Shown: positions 15,329 through 24,401, numbered from the stretch's first letter. The stretch: 35,442 nucleotides of DNA from an uncultured Flavonifractor sp. (GCA_944383135.1 CALWOL010000126.1:1-35442); one strand, 5' to 3'. Notes: generated by a model from the letters alone, not told the origin. Numbers and translations: made by a program.

Positions 15329-15828
15329 TTGGACACCTCCTCCTCCACCGCGGCCTCCAGCGCCTCCTCCGGGGAGAAGCGCACCTGGAAGCGGGTGAAA
15401 TTCATGTTGCGGGCGTTCCGGGCCACCATGCGCCGGAACAGGTCCTCCTCCTCGGGAGACTGGGCGCCGTATCCCAGGATGACCGCCTGTTTGGGCGCCA
15501 CATTCCGTTGAAGGTGATGGGTTTCCCCGTCCACCAGCCGGATAAAGGCCTGCTGGACGGGAATGGCCCGCTCCAGCATGGTTTTCATCACCGTGTCGTA
15601 GCCGCCGTATGTTATCCGGCTGACATAGAGCACGCGCTGGCTCTGGGCGATGAGGGGATAGACGGTTACGGCATCGTCCCGGATGACGCACCGGCCCGGG
15701 GTTCTGGTCCAGCAGCCGAAGCAGCCCACACAGTTGTGGATGCTCAGGGCGGACAAGTCGATTACCCTGACCTGACTGGTGCTTTGAACCGTCAGGGCAA
15801 GGGGCCTGTCGCTCAAAATGAGATTCAT
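15313..15828 (-). CDS. Flavodoxin family protein, FMN reductase/iron-sulfur flavoprotein-like
   Basis: A protein of 171 residues. The region HNCVGCFGCWTRTPGRC has the cysteine pattern seen in WrbA-like multimeric flavodoxins and iron-sulfur flavoproteins, followed by VIRDD, a common continuation. YVSRITYGGYD occupies the position of the second flavin loop. The N-terminal phosphate loop is less clear (SDRPLALTVQST), so this may be a divergent or partly non-flavin version. It starts 33 bases after the rlmD-like gene, with AAGGAG in the gap, and is probably co-transcribed with it. Confidence 0.68.
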   Translation of the reverse strand: MNLILSDRPLALTVQSTSQVRVIDLSALSIHNCVGCFGCWTRTPGRCVIRDDAVTVYPLIAQSQRVLYVSRITYGGYDTVMKTMLERAIPVQQAFIRLVDGETHHLQRNVAPKQAVILGYGAQSPEEEDLFRRMVARNARNMNFTRFQVRFSPEEALEAAVEEEVSKWAVS

Positions 15829-15861
15829 GGAAAATGGATTACTCCTTACTTTTAAAATTTG

Positions 15862-17217
15862 TCACGGATGCTCCCGCTCCAGCAGGACCACCGTCTCCAC
15901 GTGGGCGGTGCGGGGGAACAGATCCACGGCGGCGGCCCGGGTCAGGCCGTAGCCGTGTCCGGCAAAGCGCTTCACGTCCCGGCCCAGGGTGCCCGGGTCG
16001 CAGGAGACGTACACCACCCGGCGGGGGGCCATGGCGGCGATGGTGTCCACCACGTCCTCCGCCAGTCCCTTCCGGGGCGGGTCCACGCACACCACGGCGG
16101 GGGCTACGCCCTCCGCGGCCAGCCGCCGGGCGGCCTCCCCGGCGTCCCCCTGCAAAAAGCGGACGTTGGTCACGCCGTTCCGGGCGGCGTTTTTCACCGC
16201 GTCGTCCACCGCCTGGGGGACCACCTCGGCCCCCCACACCATCCCCGCCTGCCGGGCCAGCACCAGGGAGATGGTGCCGATGCCGCAGTACAAATCCAGG
16301 GCGGTGTCCCCCCGGGTCAGGCCGGAAAACTCCAGGGCCTTGCCGTAGAGCGCCTCCGCCTGGTCGGGGTTGACCTGGTAGAAGGAGGGCACGGACAGCT
16401 GGAAGGTATAGCCGCACAGCTGGTCGGACAAGAAATCCTGTCCCCACAGGGTGCGGTAGCTCTCCCCCAAAATCACGTTGCTGTGGCTCAGGTTGATGCC
16501 CAGCACCACGCCGGCCAGGCCCGGCTCGGCGGAGCGGAGGGCGGATACCAGCTCGTGGGCCCGGGGCACCCCCCGGCCGTTGATGAGCAGGCAGCACAGG
16601 CTCTCCCCCCGGCGGTTGGTGCGGACATAGAGGTGACGCACCAGGCCCAGGCGGGTTTTCTCGTCATAGGCGGGAATACTCCAGGCGGTCATCCACTCCT
16701 TTACCGCCCGGCGCAGCCGGCCGGCGGCCTCGCTCTGGAGCAGGCAGTCGGGCACGTCCACCACCCGGTGGGTGCGGGTCTGGTAAAAGCCGATGCGGGG
16801 GCCCCTGGACACGGGGAACTGAGCCTTGTTCCGATAGCGCTCCACCCTGGGGGAGCCCAGCACCGGGGGCAGCTCCAGCCGCTCCACCCCGCCCAGCCGG
16901 GTAAGGGCGTCGTACACCCGCTGGCGCTTGGCCTCCAGCTCCTGGCCGTAGTCCATATGCCGGAACTGGCAGCCGCCGCACCGGGCGTAGTGGGGGCAGT
17001 CGGGGACCACCCGGGCGGTGGAGGGAACAATGACCTCCGTCACCTTCCCCCACAGGGCGGAGCGGCCCACGTGGGTGAGCCGCACCTGACAGGTCTCTCC
17101 CTGAATTCCCCCCTGGACAAAGACCACCATGCCGTTCAGCCGGGCCACCCCGGAGCCGTCGCTGGCATAGCCTTCGATGGTCAGCTGGTGGAGCTGCTGT
17201 TCGGCGGGCCTATCCAT
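15862..17217 (-). CDS. RlmD/RlmCD-type 23S rRNA (uracil-C5) methyltransferase
   Basis: A cytoplasmic RNA m5U methyltransferase of 451 residues, of the RumA/RlmD/RlmCD type. An N-terminal TRAM domain (about 8-62) binds RNA. A [4Fe-4S] cluster site follows: C74, C80, C83 and C158. The SAM-binding domain has LDLYCGIGTISL and VCVDPPRKGL, and the catalytic nucleophile is C406 in YVSCDPGTLGRD. It methylates U1939 and/or U747 of 23S rRNA; Gram-positive enzymes may do both, so I leave the symbol blank. Its start overlaps the preceding lipoprotein gene by 8 bases. Confidence 0.88.
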   Translation of the reverse strand: MDRPAEQQLHQLTIEGYASDGSGVARLNGMVVFVQGGIQGETCQVRLTHVGRSALWGKVTEVIVPSTARVVPDCPHYARCGGCQFRHMDYGQELEAKRQRVYDALTRLGGVERLELPPVLGSPRVERYRNKAQFPVSRGPRIGFYQTRTHRVVDVPDCLLQSEAAGRLRRAVKEWMTAWSIPAYDEKTRLGLVRHLYVRTNRRGESLCCLLINGRGVPRAHELVSALRSAEPGLAGVVLGINLSHSNVILGESYRTLWGQDFLSDQLCGYTFQLSVPSFYQVNPDQAEALYGKALEFSGLTRGDTALDLYCGIGTISLVLARQAGMVWGAEVVPQAVDDAVKNAARNGVTNVRFLQGDAGEAARRLAAEGVAPAVVCVDPPRKGLAEDVVDTIAAMAPRRVVYVSCDPGTLGRDVKRFAGHGYGLTRAAAVDLFPRTAHVETVVLLEREHP

Positions 17218-18022
17218 GGAGGCTCACATCCTTCATGCTGTCGTAGGACAGGGTGATTTCCACCGGACTGTGGAGGGCGGGCAGGTCGTTGCCCTGAATC
17301 CAGAAGGTAAATCCCTCCTGGGTGAGGCAGAAGTTTTCCGGTTGATAGACGGCGATGATCTGGGCCTCGCTGAACTGCCCGGCCACAATCTCCTCCTGCT
17401 TCAAAAAGGCGGCCACCACCCGCTCCTGTACCTTGGCGGCGTCGGAGAACAGGTCGGCGAAGCCCAGCTTGATGCCGGTCTGGGCGTCAAACTGCTCGGC
17501 CAGATAGAAGGTGCTGGGATAGGGTGTGCCGCCGCTGACGTTCCAGGTGCGGCGGACGCTGTATACCATATCGTCGGAATAGGTGACCTGGGAGGTGATG
17601 GACTCCGCGGTGGGGGTGAAGGTGTAGCCGGCGGCCTTGGAGACCTCATAATCGGAGACCGCGGTCTCGTAGTTGTCCTCCGCGCTAGCCAGCAGCCCGG
17701 CGCCCTCCCCCTTGTACCAGTCGTTGATGGCCGCGCCGGCGGGGCAGGTATCGGTATTCTGCACCATGGGCAGCACATATTCCACCGACAGCACCGTGGT
17801 GCCGTCCCCGGCGGTGAAGGTGCGGGCAAAGGTCTGCTCCCCCCATACCGGCGGCTGGGAAGGCGTGGGGGTGGGCGTGGGCTCCGCCGAGGGAGCGGGG
17901 AGAGCGGAGGGGCTGGGCGCGGCGGAGGGGGAACCGGAAGGAACCGGGTCGGTTGAGCGGCAGGCGCTGAGGCTGAGGGTCAGCAGTCCGGCCAGCAGCC
18001 CGGCCAACAGTTGCTTTTTCAT
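17210..18022 (-). CDS. DUF3298-type lipoprotein (RsiV-like ectodomain without a sigma partner)
   Basis: A protein of 270 residues with a lipoprotein signal peptide (LLTLSLSAC, lipidated C21), then a Ser/Pro/Thr-rich linker to about residue 55. The mature domain shows DUF4163/DUF3298-like features (VLSVEYVLPMV, FDAQTGIKLGFADLF, a final EITLSYDSM). It is the same kind of ectodomain as in the anti-sigma factor at 7669-8532, but on a lipid anchor and without a cytoplasmic part. It is the first gene of the unit with the rRNA methyltransferase. ATG 18022 precedes a typical MKKQLL signal; an upstream in-frame start lacks one. Function unknown. Confidence 0.75.
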   Translation of the reverse strand: MKKQLLAGLLAGLLTLSLSACRSTDPVPSGSPSAAPSPSALPAPSAEPTPTPTPSQPPVWGEQTFARTFTAGDGTTVLSVEYVLPMVQNTDTCPAGAAINDWYKGEGAGLLASAEDNYETAVSDYEVSKAAGYTFTPTAESITSQVTYSDDMVYSVRRTWNVSGGTPYPSTFYLAEQFDAQTGIKLGFADLFSDAAKVQERVVAAFLKQEEIVAGQFSEAQIIAVYQPENFCLTQEGFTFWIQGNDLPALHSPVEITLSYDSMKDVSLHG

Positions 18023-18081
18023 ACAAAACTCCTTTTCATGGGGCGGAATGGAAGGCCGGAGCATACCCGGCCCGTGCCTTT

Positions 18082-18110
18082 ATTTTAACATTGGACAGCC
18101 AAACCGTAAA
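18082..18110 (-). promoter_or_regulatory. Promoter candidate for the DUF3298 lipoprotein operon
   Basis: On the minus strand TTTACG (18110-18105), 17 bases, TAAAAT (18087-18082), about 60 bases upstream of the start. A moderate match to the sigma-A consensus. Confidence 0.45.
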
Positions 18111-18172
18111 TGGAAAAACAGAAATTGTAAGGATTTGTGATGATTTGTTCCCCAAAACAGGAAAATCCTCCC

Positions 18173-18191
18173 TGTCAACCGCCGGTTGACA
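18173..18191. promoter_or_regulatory. Perfect palindrome carrying outward-facing TTGACA elements
   Basis: TGTCAACCGCCGGTTGACA has 8-bp arms around GCC. Each arm is a consensus -35 hexamer, one per strand. The plus-strand TTGACA (18186-18191) points to the XRE regulator but no good -10 follows at 16-18 bases. The symmetry in a divergent region suggests an operator, perhaps for that regulator. Confidence 0.5.
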
Positions 18192-18265
18192 AAATGGAAG
18201 GGGGCGGGGCTTGCCATCGGAAGGGGAATCCGCTAGGATAAAGGCAGGAAAAGGAGGTGGCGTCC

Positions 18266-18982
18266 ATGACGCTGGGCCAACGGATTCAAACCCACAGAAC
18301 CAGGCTGGGACTTTCCCAGGAGGGGCTGGGGGAAAAGCTGGGGGTGTCCCGCCAGGCGGTGAGCAAGTGGGAGGCCGATGGGGCGGTGCCCGATACCGAC
18401 AAGCTCATCGCCCTGTCCAAGCTCTTCGGCATCAGTCTGAATGAGCTTTTGCAGGTGGAGGGCCCGGCGGCAAAGGCCCCGTCCCGCCGGCGCGCCAGGG
18501 CCGTGCTTGCCCTGACGGCGGCGGTGGCGGCGGCGGTGGCGGCCCTGGCGGGACTGGGCATCCGGCAGGAGGGGCGCATCGCGGCCCTGGAGGAGCAGGT
18601 GGCCGCCCTCCAAAGTCAGGCGGAGGAGCCGGACCCCGCGGAGCTGGTGGCCGACTGGGGCTACCAGGTGCTTTCCTTCTCCTCGGCGGGGCGGACGGTG
18701 GAATTTCAGGTGACCACCGCCCGGTATGACCCGGTGGAGGAGCTGGAGGTCTTTTTCCTGATTGTCAACGGACAGCAGGAGTCCCGGCGGGCGGAGACCG
18801 TTATGGCCCCGGAGGCCCCCGGGGTATACACCGCCCGGGTGGTGGACGAAGATCTCTCCCTGCTGTCTGACTTCACCCTGTCGGCGGGCTTTGTCCGGGA
18901 CGGGGTGGAGTATGTGTGTCCCCTGGCGGAATTTTCCGGGCTTACCGACAGGTACAGCAGCTATACTCCCCTCTGGTCGTAA
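18266..18982 (+). CDS. Membrane-anchored XRE-family transcriptional regulator
   Basis: A protein of 238 residues. An XRE/Cro-type helix-turn-helix occupies about residues 3-62 (IQTHRTRLGLSQEGLGEKL, VSRQAVSKWE). A transmembrane helix at about 78-99 is Ala/Val/Leu-rich. A short coiled coil (about 101-120, LEEQVAALQSQ) leads into an extracytoplasmic domain of about 115 residues that I do not recognise. The layout suggests a one-component regulator that reads an outside signal and binds DNA at the membrane. AAAGGAGGTG before ATG 18266 decides the start; a GTG at 18257 lies within it. It is divergent from the lipoprotein gene and convergent with ftsH. Confidence 0.82.
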   Translation: MTLGQRIQTHRTRLGLSQEGLGEKLGVSRQAVSKWEADGAVPDTDKLIALSKLFGISLNELLQVEGPAAKAPSRRRARAVLALTAAVAAAVAALAGLGIRQEGRIAALEEQVAALQSQAEEPDPAELVADWGYQVLSFSSAGRTVEFQVTTARYDPVEELEVFFLIVNGQQESRRAETVMAPEAPGVYTARVVDEDLSLLSDFTLSAGFVRDGVEYVCPLAEFSGLTDRYSSYTPLWS

Positions 18983-18989
18983 AACAGGA

Positions 18990-19021
18990 CATCCCCCGGC
19001 GTCCTCAGACGCCGGGGGATG
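18990..19021. terminator. Bidirectional-type hairpin between the XRE regulator and ftsH
   Basis: A perfect 14-bp stem, CATCCCCCGGCGTC and GACGCCGGGGGATG, with a CTCA loop. It is followed on the plus strand by CTTTGCTT and on the minus strand by TCCTGTTTT. The stem is very strong but the T-tracts are poor. It serves convergent genes. Confidence 0.75.
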
Positions 19022-19027
19022 CTTTGC

Positions 19028-21172
19028 TTATGATTCCGTCGGATGCTCCGGATTGTCCGCCGGGGCGGTGCCGTCCCCCAGGGGAATGGCCTGGGAGGGC
19101 TCCTCCGGCTGTTCCGCGGGGGCCTGCTCCGGAGGCGGAGCGGCCTTGTCCTTGTCGGGATCGGGATAGTTGTCCGCCAGGGCGGGGTCCCGGCCCTCCA
19201 GAATGGCCACCATCTCGGGGCCGGTGATGGTCTCCTTCTCCAGCAGGTAGGCCACCACCTTGTCCATGTCCTCCCGGCTCTCGGAGAGGAGCTCCGTGGC
19301 CTTCTTGTAGCAGGCGTCGATGAGGTCCCGCACCGCCCGATCCATGGCGGCGGCGGTGTCCTGGGCGCAGTCCAGGCCGTAGCCACCGTCCAGGTACTGG
19401 TTGCGGCGGGAGGCCAGGGCCATCATGCCGAACTCGTCGCTCATGCCGAACATGGCCACCATGTTGCGGGCCACGTTGGTGGCGTCCTGAATGTCCTGGG
19501 CGGCGCCGTTGGTCATGGTGTGCATCACCAGCTCCTCGGCCACCCGGCCTCCCATAGAGACGGTAATCTGGGCCAGCAGCTCGTCCTTGGTGTGCAGGTG
19601 CTTGTCCTCCTCCGGCAGGTGGAGGGTGTAGCCCAGAGCCCCCTGGGTGTGGGGGACGATGGTAATCTTGCTCACCGGCTCGGCGTGCTTCTGCTTATAG
19701 GCCACCATGGCGTGGCCCACCTCGTGGTAGGCCACCAGCTTTTTCTCAAACTCGCTGAGGACGCTGCCCTTTTTCTCCGCGCCGGCGATGACCAGCTCGA
19801 AGGCGGTGAGCAGGTCCTGCTGGTTGACGGCCTTCCGGCCCATACGCACCGCCCGGAGGGCGGCCTCGTTCACCAGGTTGGCCAGATCGGCGCCCACGGC
19901 GCCGGCGGTGGCCAGGGCCACCTTTTTCAAGTCCACATCCTCCGCCAGGCGGATGTTCCGGGTGTGGACCTGGAGGGTGGCCAGACGGCCGGCCAGGTTG
20001 GGCCGGTCCACGGTAATGCGCCGGTCAAAGCGGCCGGGCCGCAGCAGGGCCTGGTCCAGCACCTCGGGCCGGTTGGTGGCGGCCAGAAGGATGACCCCCT
20101 TGGTGGGGTCAAAGCCGTCCATCTCCGCCAGCAGCTGGTTCAGGGTCTGCTCCCGCTCGTCATTGCCGCCCATGCGGTTGTCCCGGGACTTGCCGATGGT
20201 GTCAATCTCGTCGATGAACACGATACAGGGGGCCATCTTGCTGGCCTCCTTAAACAAGTCGCGCACCCGGGCGGCGCCCATGCCCACAAACATTTCCACA
20301 AAGTCGGAGCCGGAGATGGAGAAGAAGGGCACGTTGGCCTCACCGGCTACCGCCTTGGCCAGCAGGGTTTTGCCGGTGCCCGGCGGGCCCACCAGCAGAG
20401 CGCCCTTGGGCAGCTTGGCGCCGATTTCCGTATATTTTTGGGGATTGTGGAGGAAGTCGATGATTTCCACCAGGGACTCCTTGGCCTCGTCCTGGCCGGC
20501 CACGTCCCGGAAGGTGACGCCGGTCTTTTTCTCCACATACACCTTGGCGTTGGACTTGCCCAGGTTGCCCAGGCCGCCCCCCATCTTGCCCGCCATGCCC
20601 CGGAAGAGGAAGGAGAAGAGAGCCACCATGATCACCACCGGCAGCACATAGGAGATGAGCAGGGTGATGATGGGGGAGAGCTGCTCCACATATTCCGGGC
20701 CGTAGTCGGTGACCCCGTGGGCCTCCAGCAGGGCTACCAGCTCGTCGTCCCGGACGCCGGACTGGGTGATGGGAGCGCAGAAATAGGTGATCTCCGCCTT
20801 AGCCTGGGTGCCCCAGCTCTCCAGGGGCGGCAGGCCCAGAGCGCTGCCCGGGGCATCCTCCCCCTGGCTCTGGCCCGAGGAGGTGCCGGACTGCACCACC
20901 TTCCCGTTCTCATCCAGGCTGACGCCGTCCTTCAGGGTAATGGTGTACTTGGTGGACTCCATCACCACGGACTCCACCAAATCCGCCTCCACCAGCTGGC
21001 GGAACTGGCCGTAGCTGATTTCCACCGAATTGGCCGAGCGGGCCATGGAGGTGGCGTAGTTTACCAGTACGGTGAGCACCAGGGCCCACAGGATAATGGA
21101 AATAATGGCGGTGGTGTTGCGTCGGCTGCCGCCGCCCTTTCCCCGGTTGTTGTTCTGATTGTCAGGGTTCAA
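19028..21172 (-). CDS. ftsH: ATP-dependent zinc metalloprotease FtsH
   Basis: FtsH degrades damaged membrane proteins and short-lived regulators at the inner membrane as a hexamer. This one has 714 residues, longer than the usual ~640. Two transmembrane helices (about 21-40 and 168-190) flank an extracytoplasmic domain with a Ser/Gly-rich insert (95-112). The AAA+ domain has Walker A GPPGTGKT (262-269), Walker B IVFIDEID, and RPGRFDRRI. The zinc site is HEVGH (483-487; commonly HEAGH) with the later acidic ligand in the 560-580 region. A Pro/Glu/Ala-rich tail ends the protein. The start is TTG 21172 with GGAGGAGG eight bases upstream; no in-frame ATG exists there. Confidence 0.93.
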   Translation of the reverse strand: MNPDNQNNNRGKGGGSRRNTTAIISIILWALVLTVLVNYATSMARSANSVEISYGQFRQLVEADLVESVVMESTKYTITLKDGVSLDENGKVVQSGTSSGQSQGEDAPGSALGLPPLESWGTQAKAEITYFCAPITQSGVRDDELVALLEAHGVTDYGPEYVEQLSPIITLLISYVLPVVIMVALFSFLFRGMAGKMGGGLGNLGKSNAKVYVEKKTGVTFRDVAGQDEAKESLVEIIDFLHNPQKYTEIGAKLPKGALLVGPPGTGKTLLAKAVAGEANVPFFSISGSDFVEMFVGMGAARVRDLFKEASKMAPCIVFIDEIDTIGKSRDNRMGGNDEREQTLNQLLAEMDGFDPTKGVILLAATNRPEVLDQALLRPGRFDRRITVDRPNLAGRLATLQVHTRNIRLAEDVDLKKVALATAGAVGADLANLVNEAALRAVRMGRKAVNQQDLLTAFELVIAGAEKKGSVLSEFEKKLVAYHEVGHAMVAYKQKHAEPVSKITIVPHTQGALGYTLHLPEEDKHLHTKDELLAQITVSMGGRVAEELVMHTMTNGAAQDIQDATNVARNMVAMFGMSDEFGMMALASRRNQYLDGGYGLDCAQDTAAAMDRAVRDLIDACYKKATELLSESREDMDKVVAYLLEKETITGPEMVAILEGRDPALADNYPDPDKDKAAPPPEQAPAEQPEEPSQAIPLGDGTAPADNPEHPTES

Positions 21173-21223
21173 AGCTATGTTCCTCCTCCAAACTGGAGTG
21201 AATTCTTTTCGCAAAGTAATATA

Positions 21224-21252
21224 GTTATAGCACAGCGCCCCCGAAAAAACAA
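21224..21252 (-). promoter_or_regulatory. ftsH promoter
   Basis: On the minus strand TTGTTT (21252-21247), 17 bases, TGCTATAAC giving -10 TATAAC (21229-21224) with the extended TG. The same nine bases form the tadA promoter at 348-340. Confidence 0.6.
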
Positions 21253-21316
21253 GAAACCAGGGCGGGAAACCTGTAAACTTTCTATGAAAACAGGGCTTTT
21301 TCTGGGAGGCGGGTTG

Positions 21317-21325
21317 TGGTATACT
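21317..21325 (+). promoter_or_regulatory. Extended -10 promoter of rlmB
   Basis: TGGTATACT, an extended -10, ending 33 bases before the rlmB start. No convincing -35 at the right distance. Confidence 0.6.
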
Positions 21326-21358
21326 GGTGCTTACGAATGAGAAAGGCAGGACGGAAGC

Positions 21359-22126
21359 ATGAAGGAGCGCAGAGCCATTCCCCAGGCCGAGGCCGACGGC
21401 CTCATCGAGGGGCGCAACGCGGTGACGGAGGCCCTTCGGGCCGGCACCCCCGTGGATAAAATTTTCCTGGCCCGGGGAGAGACTGACGCCACCCTGGGCC
21501 ACATTGCCGCCGCCGCCCGGGACAAGGGCATTGTGGTGGTGGAGTGCGACCGGCGGAAGCTGGATTTTATGAGCCGCACCCACGCCCATCAGGGGGTCAT
21601 TGCCCAGGCCGCCGTCCGGGAATACGCCAGCGTGGATGATATTCTGAACGCCGCCCGGGAGAAGGGGGAGCCGCCCCTGATTGTGGTGTGCGACGAGCTC
21701 AGCGATCCCCACAACCTGGGTGCGGTCATCCGCACCGCCGAGTGCGCCGGCGCCCACGGGGTCATCATTCCCAAGCGCCGCTCCGCCGGCCTGACGGCGG
21801 TGGTGGCCAAGACCTCCGCCGGGGCGGTGAGCCACCTGCCGGTGGCGCGGGTGCCCAACCTGCCCGCCCTGCTGAAGGAGCTGAAGGAGGCGGGCCTGTG
21901 GGTTTTCGGCACCGCCGCCGACGGGGACCGGCTGCTGTACGACGCGGATTTGAAGGGCCCCGCCGCCATTGTCATCGGCAGCGAGGGGGACGGCATGGGT
22001 CGCCTGGTGGCGGAGACCTGCGACTTTCTGGTGCGCATCCCCATGAAGGGGAAGCTCAACTCCCTCAACGCCTCCGCCGCCGCCGCCATCCTGCTCTATG
22101 AGGCGGTGCGCCAGCGGCTGGGCTGA
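21359..22126 (+). CDS. rlmB: RlmB-type RNA 2'-O-ribose methyltransferase (SpoU family)
   Basis: A protein of 255 residues with an N-terminal substrate-binding domain (LIEGRNAVTEALRAG, then VVVECDRRKLDFM) and a C-terminal SPOUT domain. The knotted SAM site shows the three SpoU motifs: DPHNLGAVIRTAE, VIGSEGDGMGRLV and IPMKGKLNSLNASAAAAI. RlmB makes Gm2251 in 23S rRNA; Firmicute homologues (YacO-like) may modify rRNA or tRNA at other positions. It is divergent from ftsH and 30 bases upstream of the large membrane protein, with which it probably shares a transcript. Confidence 0.88.
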   Translation: MKERRAIPQAEADGLIEGRNAVTEALRAGTPVDKIFLARGETDATLGHIAAAARDKGIVVVECDRRKLDFMSRTHAHQGVIAQAAVREYASVDDILNAAREKGEPPLIVVCDELSDPHNLGAVIRTAECAGAHGVIIPKRRSAGLTAVVAKTSAGAVSHLPVARVPNLPALLKELKEAGLWVFGTAADGDRLLYDADLKGPAAIVIGSEGDGMGRLVAETCDFLVRIPMKGKLNSLNASAAAAILLYEAVRQRLG

Positions 22127-22156
22127 CACAAGATACCTGAGAAAAGGAGCTCTCCC

Positions 22157-24349
22157 ATGGCAAAGGACCGGGACGACGAACTGAATAAAGACGCACCCGG
22201 CGGGGAGGAGTTTTCCCTGGAGGAGATTCTGGCGGAATTTGGGGGCGGCTCCGCCCGCGGGAAACGGGACAAGGAGGACACCGTTCCCTTCCCCATTGTA
22301 CCCAAAAGCCGGCCCGCTCAGCCCCAGCGCCCCCAGACGGGGGGCGGCCGGGTGGTGGCCTTCCCCTCCGGCAAGGGCGGAGACAAGGCCAAGACCCCGC
22401 CGGTGGAGCGGCAGGCTCCGCCCCAGCGCCCGGCGGAGCCTGAGGCGGAACCCTCCAGAACGGAGGCGCCCAAGGCGGAGCGCAAGGTGGTGGACTTCCC
22501 CGGTGAGGAGGGGCCCGCCGCCGACAACCCCCTTGCCGAGGGGCTCAACCGTCTGGTGCGCAAGGCGGACGACTATGCTGCCCACATGTTTGAGGAGGAG
22601 GGAAAGGAGCACGACGAGCAGGTGCGCCGTGCCGAGGCCTACATCCCCGGCACCGACGAGGAGGAGGAAGAGGAGGAGCGCCCCCGGCGGGAGCGCCGCC
22701 CCCGCCGCCAGCCCCCGCCGGCTCCAGACCTGCCCGCCGGGGATTTGGCCCGGCGGTACAGCAAGGGCCTGAAGTCCCTGAGCATCCGGGGCACCCTGGT
22801 GCTGCTGCTCTTTCTCCCCGCCCTGTCCCTGACGGTGGATGTGCTGCCCTATCCCGATTTGCTCACCCATCAGCTGCGGCTGTGGGTGCTGGCCGCCGCC
22901 CAGGGCCTGGCCATGCTGCTGGGGCTGGACGTGCTGCTCCGGGGCCTGTTCCGCCCCTTCCGGCTGGAGTTCGGCATGGATACCCTGCTGGTATTTGCTG
23001 CCGCGGCCACCCTGGCCGATGCCCTGACCATGCCCATGCTGGGCCTGCGGGAGGGGGAGATGCCCTACTGCGCCGCCATCATCCTGGGCATTTCCCTGCT
23101 CCTCAAGGGCACGGCCCGGAAGCGCCGGGGCCAGCGGCTGGCCTGCCGCACGGCGGCCTCCGCCTCCCACCCCTATCTGGTTACCCTGGACGAGGGGAAG
23201 TGGAACGGCCGGGACACCTATGCCAAGTGGTCCGGCGACCCCATCGGCTTCGGCCGGCAGATGCAGGCCAGTGACGGGGCCGAGCGCATTTTTCAGCGGG
23301 TGGTGCCCCTGCTGCTGCTGGCCAGCCTGCTGCTGAGCATCGTTGCCTCCGTGGGGCAGGGGACGCCGGAGCGGCTGCTGTGGTGCCTGTCCGCCATGCT
23401 CACCGCCTCCGCCACCCTGTCCGGCGCCCTGTGCTTCTCCCTGCCCTGGCTCACCCTGTGCCGGCGGCTGAGCCAGTCGGGGGCGGCCATTGCCGGCTGG
23501 GACGGGGTCACCGCCACCGGCGGCAGCGGCATCCTGCTCACCGATACCGACTTCTTTCCCCCGGGCTGCGTGGCCCTCAACGGCATCAAGGTCTTTGGGG
23601 ACTTTCCGGTGGACAAGGTGGTGGCCAATACCGCCAGCCTGATCAAGGAGTCGGGCTCCGGCCTGGACAAGATCTTCCACGACCTGCTCCGCTCTCAGGG
23701 CTGTGTCTACCGGCGGATGTCCCACTTCTGCTGCTACGAGGGGGGCCTGTCCGCCGTCATCCGGGCCCAGCAGGTGCTGGTGGGCTCGGCGGCCTTCATG
23801 CACCTGATGGAGATCCCCCTTCCCCCCGGCCTGAATGTGAAAAACGCCGTGTTCTGCGCCATTGACGGGGAGCTGGCGGGGATCTTCGCTTTAAACTACA
23901 CCCTCCACGGCACCCTGGAGCCCTCCCTCAACAGCCTGATCCGCAACCGGGTCACCCCTGTGATGGCCACCCGGGATTTCAACCTGATTCCCGCCATGCT
24001 CCGCCAGCGCTTCAAGCTGCCGGTGGACAAGATGGAGTTTCCCGCCGCCGAGCGGCGCATTGAGCTGTCCGACGAGGACCAGGAGCACAGCGACATTCTC
24101 ACCGCCGTCCTGTGCCGGGAGGGGGTGGCCCCCTACTCCGAGGCGGGGGTGGGGGCGGCCCGCCTCGGCCGGGCGGGGCGGGTGTCCGCCGTGCTGGCCA
24201 GCCTGGGGGCGGTGGCCGGCCTGCTGCTGGCCTTTTACCTCACCTTTGTGGGGGCCTTTGCCTCCCTGTCCGCCGGCAATCTGCTGGTGTTCCTCCTCAT
24301 GTGGCTGGTGCCCACCCCCCTGATCTCCGGCATGGTGAACAAATACTGA
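22157..24349 (+). CDS. Large membrane protein resembling a catalytically decayed P-type ATPase
   Basis: I do not recognise this 730-residue protein as a named family. Residues 1-200 are charged and Pro-rich, probably disordered, with an acidic run near 167-175. About eight hydrophobic helices follow (near 211-232, 239-262, 272-290, 303-317, 383-402, 407-430, 676-700, 704-722). The order mimics a P-type ATPase: helices, a soluble block after 430, then two last helices. LLTDTDFFPPGCV (461-473) falls where DKTGT should be; LVGSAAFM (541-548) resembles the nucleotide-domain VLVG motif; FCAIDGELAGIFAL precedes VMATRDFN (602-609), where the TGD motif should be. No GDGxND is found. The start has AAGGAG eight bases upstream. 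Confidence 0.7.
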   Translation: MAKDRDDELNKDAPGGEEFSLEEILAEFGGGSARGKRDKEDTVPFPIVPKSRPAQPQRPQTGGGRVVAFPSGKGGDKAKTPPVERQAPPQRPAEPEAEPSRTEAPKAERKVVDFPGEEGPAADNPLAEGLNRLVRKADDYAAHMFEEEGKEHDEQVRRAEAYIPGTDEEEEEEERPRRERRPRRQPPPAPDLPAGDLARRYSKGLKSLSIRGTLVLLLFLPALSLTVDVLPYPDLLTHQLRLWVLAAAQGLAMLLGLDVLLRGLFRPFRLEFGMDTLLVFAAAATLADALTMPMLGLREGEMPYCAAIILGISLLLKGTARKRRGQRLACRTAASASHPYLVTLDEGKWNGRDTYAKWSGDPIGFGRQMQASDGAERIFQRVVPLLLLASLLLSIVASVGQGTPERLLWCLSAMLTASATLSGALCFSLPWLTLCRRLSQSGAAIAGWDGVTATGGSGILLTDTDFFPPGCVALNGIKVFGDFPVDKVVANTASLIKESGSGLDKIFHDLLRSQGCVYRRMSHFCCYEGGLSAVIRAQQVLVGSAAFMHLMEIPLPPGLNVKNAVFCAIDGELAGIFALNYTLHGTLEPSLNSLIRNRVTPVMATRDFNLIPAMLRQRFKLPVDKMEFPAAERRIELSDEDQEHSDILTAVLCREGVAPYSEAGVGAARLGRAGRVSAVLASLGAVAGLLLAFYLTFVGAFASLSAGNLLVFLLMWLVPTPLISGMVNKY

Positions 24350-24355
24350 CAGACA

Positions 24356-24401
24356 AGCAGCCCCCGCGGCGGTTCAAAAAACCGCCGCGGGGGCTGCTTT
24401 T
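24356..24401. terminator. Very strong bidirectional terminator
   Basis: A perfect 19-bp stem, AGCAGCCCCCGCGGCGGTT with AACCGCCGCGGGGGCTGCT, loop CAAAA, followed by TTTGCTG. It separates the plus-strand membrane-protein gene from the convergent small gene, six bases from its stop. Confidence 0.85.

Noticed and set aside
12818..15511. A plus-strand open frame of 897 codons opposite the P-type ATPase and flavoprotein genes
   Set aside because: It is antisense to well-supported genes, Gly/His/Pro/Arg-rich with no recognisable motif, and spans a terminator and two promoters. GC-rich third positions keep such shadow frames open.
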